Below, piece after piece: positions 52,755 to 60,752 of a stretch of 64,000 bases of DNA. This stretch comes from Anaerolineae bacterium (GTDB lineage Bacteria; Chloroflexota; Anaerolineae; Aggregatilineales; Phototrophicaceae): NCBI GenBank assembly GCA_016789005.1, contig JAEURA010000033.1:1-64000 (forward strand), given 5' to 3'. Under the pieces are notes generated by a model. It had not been told where the DNA came from. It saw only the letters and a program-made list of their open reading frames with translations, and did no database searches. Every line of letters begins with the position of its first letter. Within the stretch, counting starts at the first letter, position 1. A program made the translations under genes and the position numbers.

Positions 52755-53201
52755 TCACGCTGTTTCACCCGGCAGTCTGTCCAGGTGATCGAGCAGGGGA
52801 TCGACGGCGGGCTGAAGCGGCGGGGGCAGCGCTTCACGCATCCGGCTGACGGCGAAACGATCATTGAGGTTGAGCGCCTGAAGAGTCAACCAGCGATGCG
52901 GATCTGCGCCGCCGACCAGGTAAGGATATTCATGCTCGGCGTGATAGCGCACCCCGGAGATAATCACGCTCGCGGGACGCCCACGACCCTCTACGCGCAC
53001 CGGCAGCGCCGCGAGATCGACCTGCGCCGCTTTGGCGGCGGCGAGGAACATATCAGTTTGCCGGATGGACTCCAGACACCAGGCTGCCAGCGCCGGGTGG
53101 CGCAGCCGCAGCGCTGCCTGCCAAGGCGTTTCCCCGCGCGCCGTCAGCACCAAAGCCCAGCGTAGGGCGGTGAAGAAGCGAATGACCGACTTGAGCATCA
53201 T
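52755..53201 (-). CDS. Hypothetical protein, 148 residues
   Basis: I do not recognise a family. The N-terminus is basic and slightly hydrophobic (LKSVIRFFTALRWALVLTAR), with a middle VRVEGRGRPASVIISGVRYHAEHEYPY that could be a small beta domain and a helical end. It starts 2 bases after the stop of the CAP-LysM gene and so is co-transcribed with it. The pilin gene follows 124 bases downstream. Confidence 0.55.
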   Translation of the reverse strand: MMLKSVIRFFTALRWALVLTARGETPWQAALRLRHPALAAWCLESIRQTDMFLAAAKAAQVDLAALPVRVEGRGRPASVIISGVRYHAEHEYPYLVGGADPHRWLTLQALNLNDRFAVSRMREALPPPLQPAVDPLLDHLDRLPGETA

Positions 53202-53203
53202 GT

Positions 53204-54385
53204 TCAGCGGCGGCGCAGGCTTCTGCGGGCAAACTCGAACCCCGCGCCCAGCAAAACCACAACCTGTGTACCCAGGGCGATCACCAGCAGCGTCGAGCGA
53301 TTATCTTCCTGTGATGCCGGAGGAGCGGCGGCAGGAGTGGTTTGATCGCCTTCCAGTGTTGGCGCAGCGGCGACCAGAGTCGCCACCGGCTCGGTAGGTT
53401 CGGAGGTCGGGATCGGCGTCGGGATGAGGGCGGAAGAGCCATTCGCGCTCACGGCAGGCGCGTCCGGCGTGAAGACGACGGTTTGTTCCAGGTAGTACAC
53501 CGATAGACCGACTGAAGCATCTGCAGGCGCAGGGGTGACCAGCGGCGGCGTATTGGTCGGCAGCACAAAGGGTGTGATCGTCGGCGGCAGCGAGGTCGGC
53601 GGCGGGGTCTCGGTCGGCGGACGGTCGTCCGGCGTCGGCGTCAGAGTTCCACCCTTCGGCGGCACAAGGAAAACAGACCCCGGCACAAGATCACGCACGT
53701 TGTCCAGACCGTTCGCCGCCATCATCATCGGCAGATCATCCCAGGTGTAGCCGTAGATCAGGGCGATGTCCCCCAGCGTGTCACCCGGCTGCACGAGATG
53801 CTGGATGTTGCCGGCTTCGTCAACACCCATATAAGCGACCGGTGCAACCGGCGCGGCGGATGCTCCAGTGCGGCTCCCGCCGCTGCCTCCGCCTGACGAA
53901 GCCGCCGCCAACGAGATGCCTCCGGGATTGCCGAAGACCAGCACATACGTCGCCCCCCATCCCCCTCGGGCGATGCCGATGCCGATCTCGGCGTAGTTGG
54001 TGCTGACCAGCCCCGCGTAGTGGATGCCGGAGTTGATCCAGAAGGTCCAGGCGTCTCCGGCGGTGGCATTGGTGCCGCCATAGATGTTTTCGCTCACCTG
54101 GGCGGAGGGATAGCCGGCGGCAGCGGCGCGCGTGCGCGGTCCGGAGCCATCCGGACGGGTATGGCTGATCGTGCCGGAATCCACCATCCACTGCGCCTGA
54201 CTCTGCGCGGCGGCGCTCAGCGCACCATTCAGCGAGTAGGCAGGAACGCCGACCGAAGCGCGCAGCGCATTCACCCGCGCCAGCAGGTCTGCCGATTCCT
54301 GGGCAAAGATGACCCTGGGCGAAGCCAGCATGATGGTCAGCGTCGTGGTGAAGAAGAGGAGAAAACAAAGGGTTTGGCGGTTCAT
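53204..54385 (-). CDS. Secreted CAP (SCP-like) protein with LysM domain and C-terminal membrane anchor
   Basis: 393 residues. A signal peptide (NRQTLCFLLFFTTTLTIMLA) is followed by a CAP domain at ~30-155, with VNALRASVGVPAYSLNGALS, SHTRPDGSGP and WINSGIHYAGLVSTNYAEIG. A LysM domain follows near 195-245 (VQPGDTLGDIALIYGYTWDD) and may bind peptidoglycan. A Pro/Thr-rich spacer and a membrane helix with a basic tail (LLVIALGTQVVVLLGAGFEF...RRSLRRR) anchor it. Likely a surface or wall-associated protein; CAP domains have varied roles, including proteolysis inhibition and adhesion. Confidence 0.87.
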   Translation of the reverse strand: MNRQTLCFLLFFTTTLTIMLASPRVIFAQESADLLARVNALRASVGVPAYSLNGALSAAAQSQAQWMVDSGTISHTRPDGSGPRTRAAAAGYPSAQVSENIYGGTNATAGDAWTFWINSGIHYAGLVSTNYAEIGIGIARGGWGATYVLVFGNPGGISLAAASSGGGSGGSRTGASAAPVAPVAYMGVDEAGNIQHLVQPGDTLGDIALIYGYTWDDLPMMMAANGLDNVRDLVPGSVFLVPPKGGTLTPTPDDRPPTETPPPTSLPPTITPFVLPTNTPPLVTPAPADASVGLSVYYLEQTVVFTPDAPAVSANGSSALIPTPIPTSEPTEPVATLVAAAPTLEGDQTTPAAAPPASQEDNRSTLLVIALGTQVVVLLGAGFEFARRSLRRR

Positions 54386-54481
54386 AGGCGTTTCAATATC
54401 GCTGTGTTCAAGCGTTGACGAAACGGAGCGACCCGCCTAAACTCACTTGGCTGGAACCACGGTAGAGGGAAAGGAAGGTTG

Positions 54482-54564
54482 TGCCGATGGTGGGAGTCGA
54501 ACCCACATGCCCTCGCGAGCAATCGCTTTTGAGGCGATCGTGTCTGCCATTCCACCACATCGGC
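54482..54564 (-). tRNA. tRNA-Leu (anticodon CAA)
   Basis: An 83-base cloverleaf: acceptor GCCGATG / CATCGGC with discriminator A, as in leucine tRNAs. The anticodon arm ATCGC-CTCAAAA-GCGAT gives CAA (reads UUG). The long variable arm and the GGTTCGACTCC T-arm are present. CCA is not encoded. Confidence 0.95.
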
Positions 54565-54628
54565 GATAGGGAAAAACCAGATGGTGTTCACGCGGTTAAA
54601 ATGGTAAAAGCAGCGGACAGGGTTGTCA

Positions 54629-55246
54629 ATGGTTGGCAAAACTGACGACGAAGCGCAGACCGTTCGCGCCGCCCAACGCGGCGATGTGGACGCCTTCAAC
54701 GTGCTGGTACTGCGCTATCAGGATGCTGCCTTCAGCCTCGCCTTCCGCCTGCTGAGCGACCGCGCGACAGCGGCGGACGTCGCCCAGGAAGCGATGATCG
54801 CGGCGTTCCAGCAGCTGCGCGGTTTCCGGGGCGAGAATTTCCGCGCCTGGCTGCTGCGCATCGTCACGAACCGCTGTTATGACGAACTGCGCCGCCAGCG
54901 CCGACGCCCCACCGTCTCGCTGTCGCCCGACCCCGGCGAAGAAGATCTCCCCATTCCCGATGAAGCCTTATCCCCAGAAGAATCTGCCCAGCAGCGGGAA
55001 CTTCAACGCGCGATTCAGCGCTGCATCGACGCCCTGAATCCTGATCAGCGGGTGGCGTTGGTGCTGTGTGACGTAGAGGGTTTGGAATACCACGACATCG
55101 CCCAGTCCGTCGGGGCGCAGATCGGGACGGTCAAATCACGCATCAGCCGGGCGCGTTCCAGTGTGCGCGATTGCCTGAGAAAGTTCAGGGAACTTTTGCC
55201 GGCATCTTATCGTCTGATCATTGACGATGAAGACCGAACATCATGA
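54629..55246 (+). CDS. ECF-type RNA polymerase sigma factor
   Basis: 205 residues. Region 2 (~20-90): YQDAAFSLAFRLLSDRATAA, then DVAQEAMIAAFQQLRGF and WLLRIVTNRCYDELRRQRRR. Region 4 (~135-190): ALNPDQRVALVLCDVEGLEY, AQIGTVKSRISRARS. Regions 1 and 3 are absent, as in ECF factors. It likely binds core RNA polymerase when released by the anti-sigma factor encoded next, which starts within its stop (ATGA overlap). ATG at 54629 is preferred to the TTG at 54623. Confidence 0.9.
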   Translation: MVGKTDDEAQTVRAAQRGDVDAFNVLVLRYQDAAFSLAFRLLSDRATAADVAQEAMIAAFQQLRGFRGENFRAWLLRIVTNRCYDELRRQRRRPTVSLSPDPGEEDLPIPDEALSPEESAQQRELQRAIQRCIDALNPDQRVALVLCDVEGLEYHDIAQSVGAQIGTVKSRISRARSSVRDCLRKFRELLPASYRLIIDDEDRTS

Positions 55247-56301
55247 CCGATCAACACGACCTTGAACTGCTCAATGCTTACATCGATGGCGCGCTGAATG
55301 ATCAGGAGCGTGCCGCGCTCGATGCGCGCCTGACGAGTGAACCGGCGCTGCGCCGGGAATACGAGAGTCTGCGCGCCACCGCTGAACTGCTTGGCGCTCT
55401 GCCCACGCTGCGGTCGCCGCGCGATTTGACGCTAACGCGGGCGGCTGCCAGATCGGCGCGCGTCTATCGACTGCCAACCGCAGCCATCAGCTTTGCCAGC
55501 GCTGCGGCGTCGATCCTGCTCATCCTCGCCGGGCTGACCGTGATGCGCCCGGTCGGCGAGAGCGCACTGCGCACTGCATCAGAACAGGCGGCGGCTTCTG
55601 TCACCGAAGCCCCGGCAACCGAGACCCTCACCGATGGCGTGATCATCGCCGGGCTTCCCACGGCATCGCCGCTGCCCACGCAGCCGCCGGCGGGGACTCT
55701 GTTCACGGCAGAGGCGACAATGCTCCTGCCGACTGCCTCGCCGATCCCTGCCGATGCGCTTGCCCTGGCGCCGCTGCCGGGCGAGCTTCTGCAGCAGACG
55801 GCGCAGTTTTTCGCCGGCGCAGCGCAAGACGAGATCGCGCCGACAGAGACCTCTGTGGCATCCGAGACAGCTGGCGATACCGCCGCCGCCGAAAGCGGAC
55901 TCGCCGCAGTCGCGCCGGCGGCGATGGTGGAGTCTGAGCCAGGCGGTTCCAGAGCCACGCCCGCTGAGGAGGTCGATGGCGAGGCGGACGCGCTGACCAG
56001 GCAGCCTCCCCTGGAAGTGCAGGACTCGCAGATGAATCAGCAGCCAACGATGGGGATGGAACGCACTATCCCGACCGCCGCAGCAACGCTCGGCGCGCCG
56101 ACGCGCGACGACATGCCGCCAGAGCCAGAAACAGCCGCGCAAACCGCCGACGACCGTTCGACACTGGCAGCAGACGAAGGGCGTATCGAAGTGCCTTCAG
56201 CAGGTGAAGCGGCGCTTTCCGACGGATTGATCCTGATTGGAATGGGCGCGGTGCTGGGCGTCGTCACCGCCTTGTTCACCCTGTGGGCGCGGCGGCGCTA
56301 A
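55243..56301 (+). CDS. Membrane anti-sigma factor with large extracytoplasmic region
   Basis: 352 residues. The N-terminal ~60 residues (LELLNAYIDGALNDQERAAL) fit an anti-sigma domain, but without the zinc His/Cys motif. One membrane helix lies at ~77-97 (SFASAAASILLILAGLTVMR), followed by ~210 residues of low-complexity Ala/Glu/Pro/Thr sequence. A second helix at the end (GLILIGMGAVLGVVTALFTL) gives a cytoplasmic basic tip. The two-helix layout is unusual. Stop-start overlap with the sigma gene implies coupling. Confidence 0.75.
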   Translation: MTDQHDLELLNAYIDGALNDQERAALDARLTSEPALRREYESLRATAELLGALPTLRSPRDLTLTRAAARSARVYRLPTAAISFASAAASILLILAGLTVMRPVGESALRTASEQAAASVTEAPATETLTDGVIIAGLPTASPLPTQPPAGTLFTAEATMLLPTASPIPADALALAPLPGELLQQTAQFFAGAAQDEIAPTETSVASETAGDTAAAESGLAAVAPAAMVESEPGGSRATPAEEVDGEADALTRQPPLEVQDSQMNQQPTMGMERTIPTAAATLGAPTRDDMPPEPETAAQTADDRSTLAADEGRIEVPSAGEAALSDGLILIGMGAVLGVVTALFTLWARRR

Positions 56302-56312
56302 GGAATCCAGCC

Positions 56313-56906
56313 CTATTCGTGCCTGCCGTTCAGCGCCGCGTGCTTCATCTCGCCCCGGATGTCAAACACCTCAAAGGTCATTTCGGGAAGATGCAGCACC
56401 CCGTAGCTGTGCGAAGTCGAACGCGAGTTGCTGAAGGTGTACAGCGAACCAGGGTTGATCACACAGCCGTGCGCCACCCGCGCATAGAGCGGCACATGAG
56501 TATGCCCGGTGATCAGCACCTCGACGTTGAGCGATTTCAGCATCATGTCGAGCAGCGTATCGGAGATATGGTCACGGTAAAGCCCCCACAGGTTGTTCCC
56601 CGGCTTTCCATGACACATGTAGACGCTGCTGTCGTTCAGTTTTCCGCGCCAATCCAGCGGCAGATTGCGTAGGTAAGCGCGATTCTCTGGCGAAAGCGCA
56701 TAGCTCAGCTCATCGTGATTCCCACGCACGGTGGGTATGCTGCGTTCGCGAATCACTGTCACCGCCTCGTCGGGGAGCGGTCCACGCCCGACAAGATCAC
56801 CCGCACATAAGATTTGATCGACCTTATGAACATGGTCGAGACGGTTGAGAGCCGTGACTAACGCTTGGAAATCGCCGTGAATGTCTGAGATGACGCCAAC
56901 ATTCAT
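56313..56906 (-). CDS. Metallophosphoesterase (YfcE/MJ0936-type phosphodiesterase)
   Basis: 197 residues. Metal-binding motifs are ISDIHGDFQAL (D-x-H), LCAGDLVGRGP (GD), VRGNHDEL (GNHD), and GHTHVPL (GHTH). It would hydrolyse phosphodiesters or phosphomonoesters with a two-metal site in the cytoplasm. It is convergent with the anti-sigma gene. Its promoter region has a strong extended -10 and a palindrome at the start point. Confidence 0.9.
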   Translation of the reverse strand: MNVGVISDIHGDFQALVTALNRLDHVHKVDQILCAGDLVGRGPLPDEAVTVIRERSIPTVRGNHDELSYALSPENRAYLRNLPLDWRGKLNDSSVYMCHGKPGNNLWGLYRDHISDTLLDMMLKSLNVEVLITGHTHVPLYARVAHGCVINPGSLYTFSNSRSTSHSYGVLHLPEMTFEVFDIRGEMKHAALNGRHE

Positions 56907-56920
56907 CCTGCGTTCCTAAC

Positions 56921-56946
56921 GGGTGTACGAAAGTACACCCATTATA
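56921..56946 (-). promoter_or_regulatory. Extended -10 promoter with palindromic operator
   Basis: On the minus strand TGATATAAT (extended -10, core 56941-56946) is followed at once by GGGTGTAC-TTTC-GTACACCC (56921-56940), a perfect 8-bp palindrome overlapping the expected start site. There is no -35 match. A repressor site or a 5' mRNA hairpin are both possible. Confidence 0.5.
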
Positions 56947-57003
56947 TCAGGATCGGCAGATGGTATGCCCGCGATTCCGTCTAGGAGGGCTGCTTCAAGG
57001 CAA

Positions 57004-57035
57004 GAAAAAGAGGGCAGCCGTGAGTCAAGCTGCCC
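57004..57035 (-). terminator. Terminator of the etfBA operon
   Basis: A 7-bp stem GGGCAGC / GCTGCCC (57012-57018 with 57029-57035), 10-base loop, and minus-strand TCTTTTTC. It lies 25 bases after the etfA stop. Confidence 0.8.
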
Positions 57036-57059
57036 CCGTCGCCTGGCATGATGCCGAGG

Positions 57060-58097
57060 CTATTTACCGAGGCGCTTCTTGACTTCGGCGGTGAGCGCCG
57101 GGATGATCTGGTACAGATCGCCGACCAAGCCATAGCGCGCCATCTTGAAGATCGGCGCTTCTTTATCCTTGTTGATGGCGACGATGATCTTGCTGGTGCG
57201 CATACCCGCCTGATGCTGGATCGCGCCGGAAATGCCGGCAGCGATGTACAGATCGGGCGCGACCACTTTACCTGTCTGTCCGACCTGATGGGCATATGGG
57301 ATGTAGCCAGCGTCTACGGCGGCACGGCTCGCCCCAACTGCTGCGCCGAGCGTATCGGCGAGCGGTTGGAGGACGTTGGCGAAACCATCGCGCGCCTTCC
57401 AGACCGCCGCGTCACCGGCGTCCGCCGGGGCATCCTTGGGATTGTTCGCCATGCCGCGCCCGCCGGAGACAATGACCGCCGCGTCGGTCAGGTTGACCGT
57501 GCCGGCTTCCGTCTCGAAGCTCTCTACCTTGCTGACGATCTGATCTTCGCTGAGCGCCGGCGCAAGGCTGGAAACCTGCGGCGCTGCCCCTGCCTTCGGA
57601 TCAAGCGCCTTGAAGGCACGCGACCGCACCGTGACGAACTGGGTCTCGCCGCCGACCACCTGGGTCTCGCTCAGCACCTTACCGGCGTAACCCGCCCGGT
57701 CGGCGCTGATCCAGCCGTCGCCGACGCTCAGGCTCAGCACGTCGCCCAGCATCGGGCTGTCGGTATCCGCCGCCGACGCTGCCAGCAGCTCACGCCCCCG
57801 GCTGGTTGCTGCTGCGACCACCGCGCGCGGATGATGACTCTGCACCAGCGCCGTCAGCACGCCGGCATAGGCTTCCAGGCGATAATTGTTCAGAGAAGAA
57901 TCAGCACAGAGCAGAACTTCATCTGCGCCAAACTGACCCGCTTCAGCCGCCAGCGCTTCACCGCCCTCGCCGATGATCAGAGCCACGACGGGCACTGCGA
58001 ACTTATCCGCCAGCATCCGGGCGGCGGCAAGCGCCTCCCAGGTCGCCGGGATGGCTTTTCCGTTGAAGGCTTCCACCCATGCAATAACCGCGCTCAC
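57060..58097 (-). CDS. etfA: Electron transfer flavoprotein, alpha subunit
   Basis: 345 residues. The N-terminal alpha/beta domain is followed by the C-terminal FAD-binding domain: SGGRGMANNP, GASRAAVDAGYIPYAHQVGQ, KVVAPDLYIAAGISGAIQHQ and IVAINKDKEAPIF. It shuttles electrons from acyl-CoA dehydrogenases to the quinone pool with EtfB. Its start overlaps the etfB stop by 4 bases, the usual etfBA order. Confidence 0.95.
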   Translation of the reverse strand: MSAVIAWVEAFNGKAIPATWEALAAARMLADKFAVPVVALIIGEGGEALAAEAGQFGADEVLLCADSSLNNYRLEAYAGVLTALVQSHHPRAVVAAATSRGRELLAASAADTDSPMLGDVLSLSVGDGWISADRAGYAGKVLSETQVVGGETQFVTVRSRAFKALDPKAGAAPQVSSLAPALSEDQIVSKVESFETEAGTVNLTDAAVIVSGGRGMANNPKDAPADAGDAAVWKARDGFANVLQPLADTLGAAVGASRAAVDAGYIPYAHQVGQTGKVVAPDLYIAAGISGAIQHQAGMRTSKIIVAINKDKEAPIFKMARYGLVGDLYQIIPALTAEVKKRLGK

Positions 58098-58873
58098 AGC
58101 ACCTTCTCCTCGATCAAGCGATCCACCAGGACTTTAGCCTGTTCCTCCGGCGTCCCCTCGATGAGTTCGAAGCGGGTGTCACGCGCGGGCAGGTTCTTGT
58201 AACGCGCGACTTTCGTGCGCGGAGGCGGCGCGGCGATGCCCAGATCGCCCAGCGACCAGAGCGGGATCACCGCCTTGGACGCTTTGCGGATGCCGATGAA
58301 CGACGGGTAGCGTGGTTCGTTGATGTCTTTCATCACGCTGATCACCACCGGGAGCCTGCTGGTGACGACCTGCCTGCCCTCTTCCAGCATCCGCTCGACC
58401 TTGATCGTCTTCGCCGCATAATCGACGGCGACGATCTTCGAAACGTAGCTCAGCATCGTCCAGCCCAGCTTGCGGGCGGTCTGCACGATGTGCTGATCCG
58501 AGCCGACATCGACGCTCTCCTTGCCGAACAGTACCAGATCGACATCAGCGATCTTCTTCACCACTGCCGCCGCCGCCGTCGCATAAGCGAGCGAGTCGGT
58601 CGGATCGATCCCGGCATCTTCGACGCGCGCCGCTTCATCCAGCCCCATCGCCAGACTGTGCTTCAGCGCCTCGCTGTGCATTTCACCGCCGATAGCGACG
58701 ACGACGGCTTTACCCGCGCCCGCCTTCGCCTGAAGAATACCTTCTTCCAGCGCATACTCGTCCCAGGGGTTGACGACGGTTGCAGCATCACCCCAGGAGA
58801 CGCCGCCGCTGGCGTCGGCTTCGACTTTCGCCGCCGTATCCGGCGTACTCCGTGTAAAAACTACAACTGACAA
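58094..58873 (-). CDS. etfB: Electron transfer flavoprotein, beta subunit
   Basis: 259 residues with the ETF adenine-nucleotide fold: VVNPWDEYALEEGILQAKAG, SLAYATAAAAVVKKI and QTARKLGWTMLSYVSKI. The true start is TTG at 58873, with a perfect AGGAGG (58881-58886) seven bases upstream; the open frame to 58963 would add a non-homologous, poorly encoded tail. Length then matches the family. First gene of etfBA. Confidence 0.93.
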   Translation of the reverse strand: MSVVVFTRSTPDTAAKVEADASGGVSWGDAATVVNPWDEYALEEGILQAKAGAGKAVVVAIGGEMHSEALKHSLAMGLDEAARVEDAGIDPTDSLAYATAAAAVVKKIADVDLVLFGKESVDVGSDQHIVQTARKLGWTMLSYVSKIVAVDYAAKTIKVERMLEEGRQVVTSRLPVVISVMKDINEPRYPSFIGIRKASKAVIPLWSLGDLGIAAPPPRTKVARYKNLPARDTRFELIEGTPEEQAKVLVDRLIEEKVL

Positions 58874-58980
58874 GGGGATTCCTCCTGAAAGATGCTCGTT
58901 TGTCAATAAGGCGGCGCAACTGCCCCGCACAGCAAAAGTTGCCGCGATTGTAACGCATGGCATTGGCTGACGAAAGGACT

Positions 58981-59000
58981 AATCTAATCCAGATTCGATT
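58981..59000. repeat. Inverted repeat in divergent etfB/permease promoter region
   Basis: AATCTAATC and GATTCGATT (9 bp, one mismatch, 2-base centre) at 58981-58989 and 58992-59000. The position, just before the permease ATG and ~110 bases before etfB, suggests an operator. Confidence 0.35.
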
Positions 59001-59030
59001 AATCTCCATCCTGTCCAAGCGCCTTCAGCT

Positions 59031-60302
59031 ATGCTTATACTTCCGGTCGATGTATCCACACTCCTGGACAACAGCACGATGCCGTCACTGCCTGAACTCG
59101 CCGCTCTATTTCTGATTATTTTCACCTACGCCGGAGTAGCGGTCGGGTATGTGCCGCGTCTGCGCATGAACCGCGCCTCTATCGCGCTGGTCGGCGCAGC
59201 CGGGTTGGTCGCGGTCGGCGCGCTGAGCGAATCGCAGGCGCTGGATGCCATCGACCTGGGGACGCTCATCCTGCTGGGGGCGATGATGGTGATCAACAAC
59301 AACCTGCGCATATCGGGGTTTTTCGCCGTCGTCACCTATCGCATCGTCGGCATCGCGCGCACGCCGGGGCTGCTCCTGGCAGTCATCATCTTCGCATCGG
59401 GCATTCTGTCGGCGATCTTCCTCAACGACACCATCTGCCTCATGATGACCCCGCTCGTCCTGGACATCACCCTGCGCCTCAAGCGTCAGCCTCTCCCCTA
59501 CCTGATCGGTCTGGCGACGGCGACCAACGTCGGCTCGACGGCGACGATCACCGGCAACCCGCAGAACATCATCATTGGGCAGGCGAGCGACATCCCTTAT
59601 GTCAGTTTTCTGCTTCAGCTCGCGCCGGTGGCGCTGCTGGGGCTGGGGGTCTGCTGGCTGGTGATCCGGCTGGTGTTCAGGTCGGAGTTTCGCGACTCGC
59701 TTTCGACAGCCGGGTTTGACTTCACGCCGCCGCTCACCCATACGCCGCTGCTGCGCCGGTCGGTCGGCGTCGTGCTGGCGCTGATGATCGCTTTCCTGAT
59801 CGGTCTGCCGACGGTGACGGCGGCGGCGGTCGCTGCTGGCGCGCTGCTAATTTCGCGGGTGCGTCCACAGAAACTGTTCACGCTCGACTGGGATCTGCTG
59901 ATCTTCTTCGCCGGTCTGTTCGTCGTCACCGGTGCGGTCGAATCGATGGGGATCAGCGAGCGCTTCTTCGAACTGCTCGCCCCGCTACTCAACGGCGGAC
60001 TCGCCGGGTTCAGCGGCGCGACAGCAGTCCTCAGCAACCTGGTCTCGAACGTGCCGGCGGTGCTGCTGATGCGAGGCGAGATCGCCGGTTTCGCCGATCC
60101 ACAGCGCATGTGGCTGGCGCTGGCGATGGCGTCCACCCTCGCGGGGAATCTCACCCTGCTCGGCTCAGCCGCGAATCTGATCGTCGCCGAAATTGCCGAC
60201 CGGCGCGGGGTCGAACTCGACTTCATAACGTATCTGCGCGCCGGCGCGATCATCACCGTGATCACGCTGGCGATTGGGGTGATCTGGCTGTCGATCCTCT
60301 GA
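59031..60302 (+). CDS. Anion permease / sodium-proton antiporter family (ArsB/NhaD/SLC13-like)
   Basis: 423 residues with about 10-11 membrane helices. The family hallmark IFLNDTICLMMTPLVLDITL, then ATNVGSTATITGNPQNIIIG, and later FSGATAVLSNLVSNVPAVLL are clear. It transports an anion such as arsenite, or exchanges sodium for protons; the sequence does not decide. The start could be 59031 or the ATG at 59079. It is divergent from etfB and ends in front of a hairpin. Confidence 0.85.
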   Translation: MLILPVDVSTLLDNSTMPSLPELAALFLIIFTYAGVAVGYVPRLRMNRASIALVGAAGLVAVGALSESQALDAIDLGTLILLGAMMVINNNLRISGFFAVVTYRIVGIARTPGLLLAVIIFASGILSAIFLNDTICLMMTPLVLDITLRLKRQPLPYLIGLATATNVGSTATITGNPQNIIIGQASDIPYVSFLLQLAPVALLGLGVCWLVIRLVFRSEFRDSLSTAGFDFTPPLTHTPLLRRSVGVVLALMIAFLIGLPTVTAAAVAAGALLISRVRPQKLFTLDWDLLIFFAGLFVVTGAVESMGISERFFELLAPLLNGGLAGFSGATAVLSNLVSNVPAVLLMRGEIAGFADPQRMWLALAMASTLAGNLTLLGSAANLIVAEIADRRGVELDFITYLRAGAIITVITLAIGVIWLSIL

Positions 60303-60304
60303 AA

Positions 60305-60323
60305 GGCGGCGAAGCTCGCCGCC
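60305..60323. terminator. Hairpin between permease and Pmp3-like gene
   Basis: GGCGGCGA / TCGCCGCC (60305-60312 with 60316-60323), 3-base loop, between convergent genes. No T-run; low-strength terminator call. Confidence 0.4.
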
Positions 60324-60337
60324 CGCCTTCGCTCGAT

Positions 60338-60508
60338 TTACCGTGACTGCTCCTGCACCGCCATGTAGTTGATGACCAGCGCGGCGATAGCGCCGGGCAC
60401 CCATCCCGCAACAGTCAGCAGGAAGACGATCAGAATCGTGCCACAGCCCCGGTCGATGACCGCCAGCGGCGGAAAGACGATGCAGATCAGCGCGCGAAAA
60501 CAGCCCAT
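60338..60508 (-). CDS. Pmp3/YqaE-family small membrane protein (56 residues)
   Basis: 56 residues: GCFRALICIVFPPLAVIDRG, the family signature with FPPLAV, then a second helix LIVFLLTVAGWVPGAIAALV. AGGGAG lies 6 bases upstream of the ATG. Proteins of this kind are inserted in the membrane and linked to salt or membrane-potential stress in other organisms. It is convergent with the permease gene. Confidence 0.88.
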   Translation of the reverse strand: MGCFRALICIVFPPLAVIDRGCGTILIVFLLTVAGWVPGAIAALVINYMAVQEQSR

Positions 60509-60752
60509 GATGGCTCCCTATCCTTTCCAGTCACCGCCCCTTGCGGGGCTTCTCTATCCTTTACGCGAGGGAAGCCGAAAAGTTGCACCTTCGCGCCGCT
60601 GTGCGATCACATCGTCAAAAGGGTGTACACTGCATTTATCAACGATCTCCATACAGCAGCACAGCGGAGTATTTCAAAGGGCAGCGCAAGTCGTAAGTTC
60701 TCCTGAGGCAGCGTAATACTTCTTTCGAAAGTGATTCGACTGGAGGGTCAAG

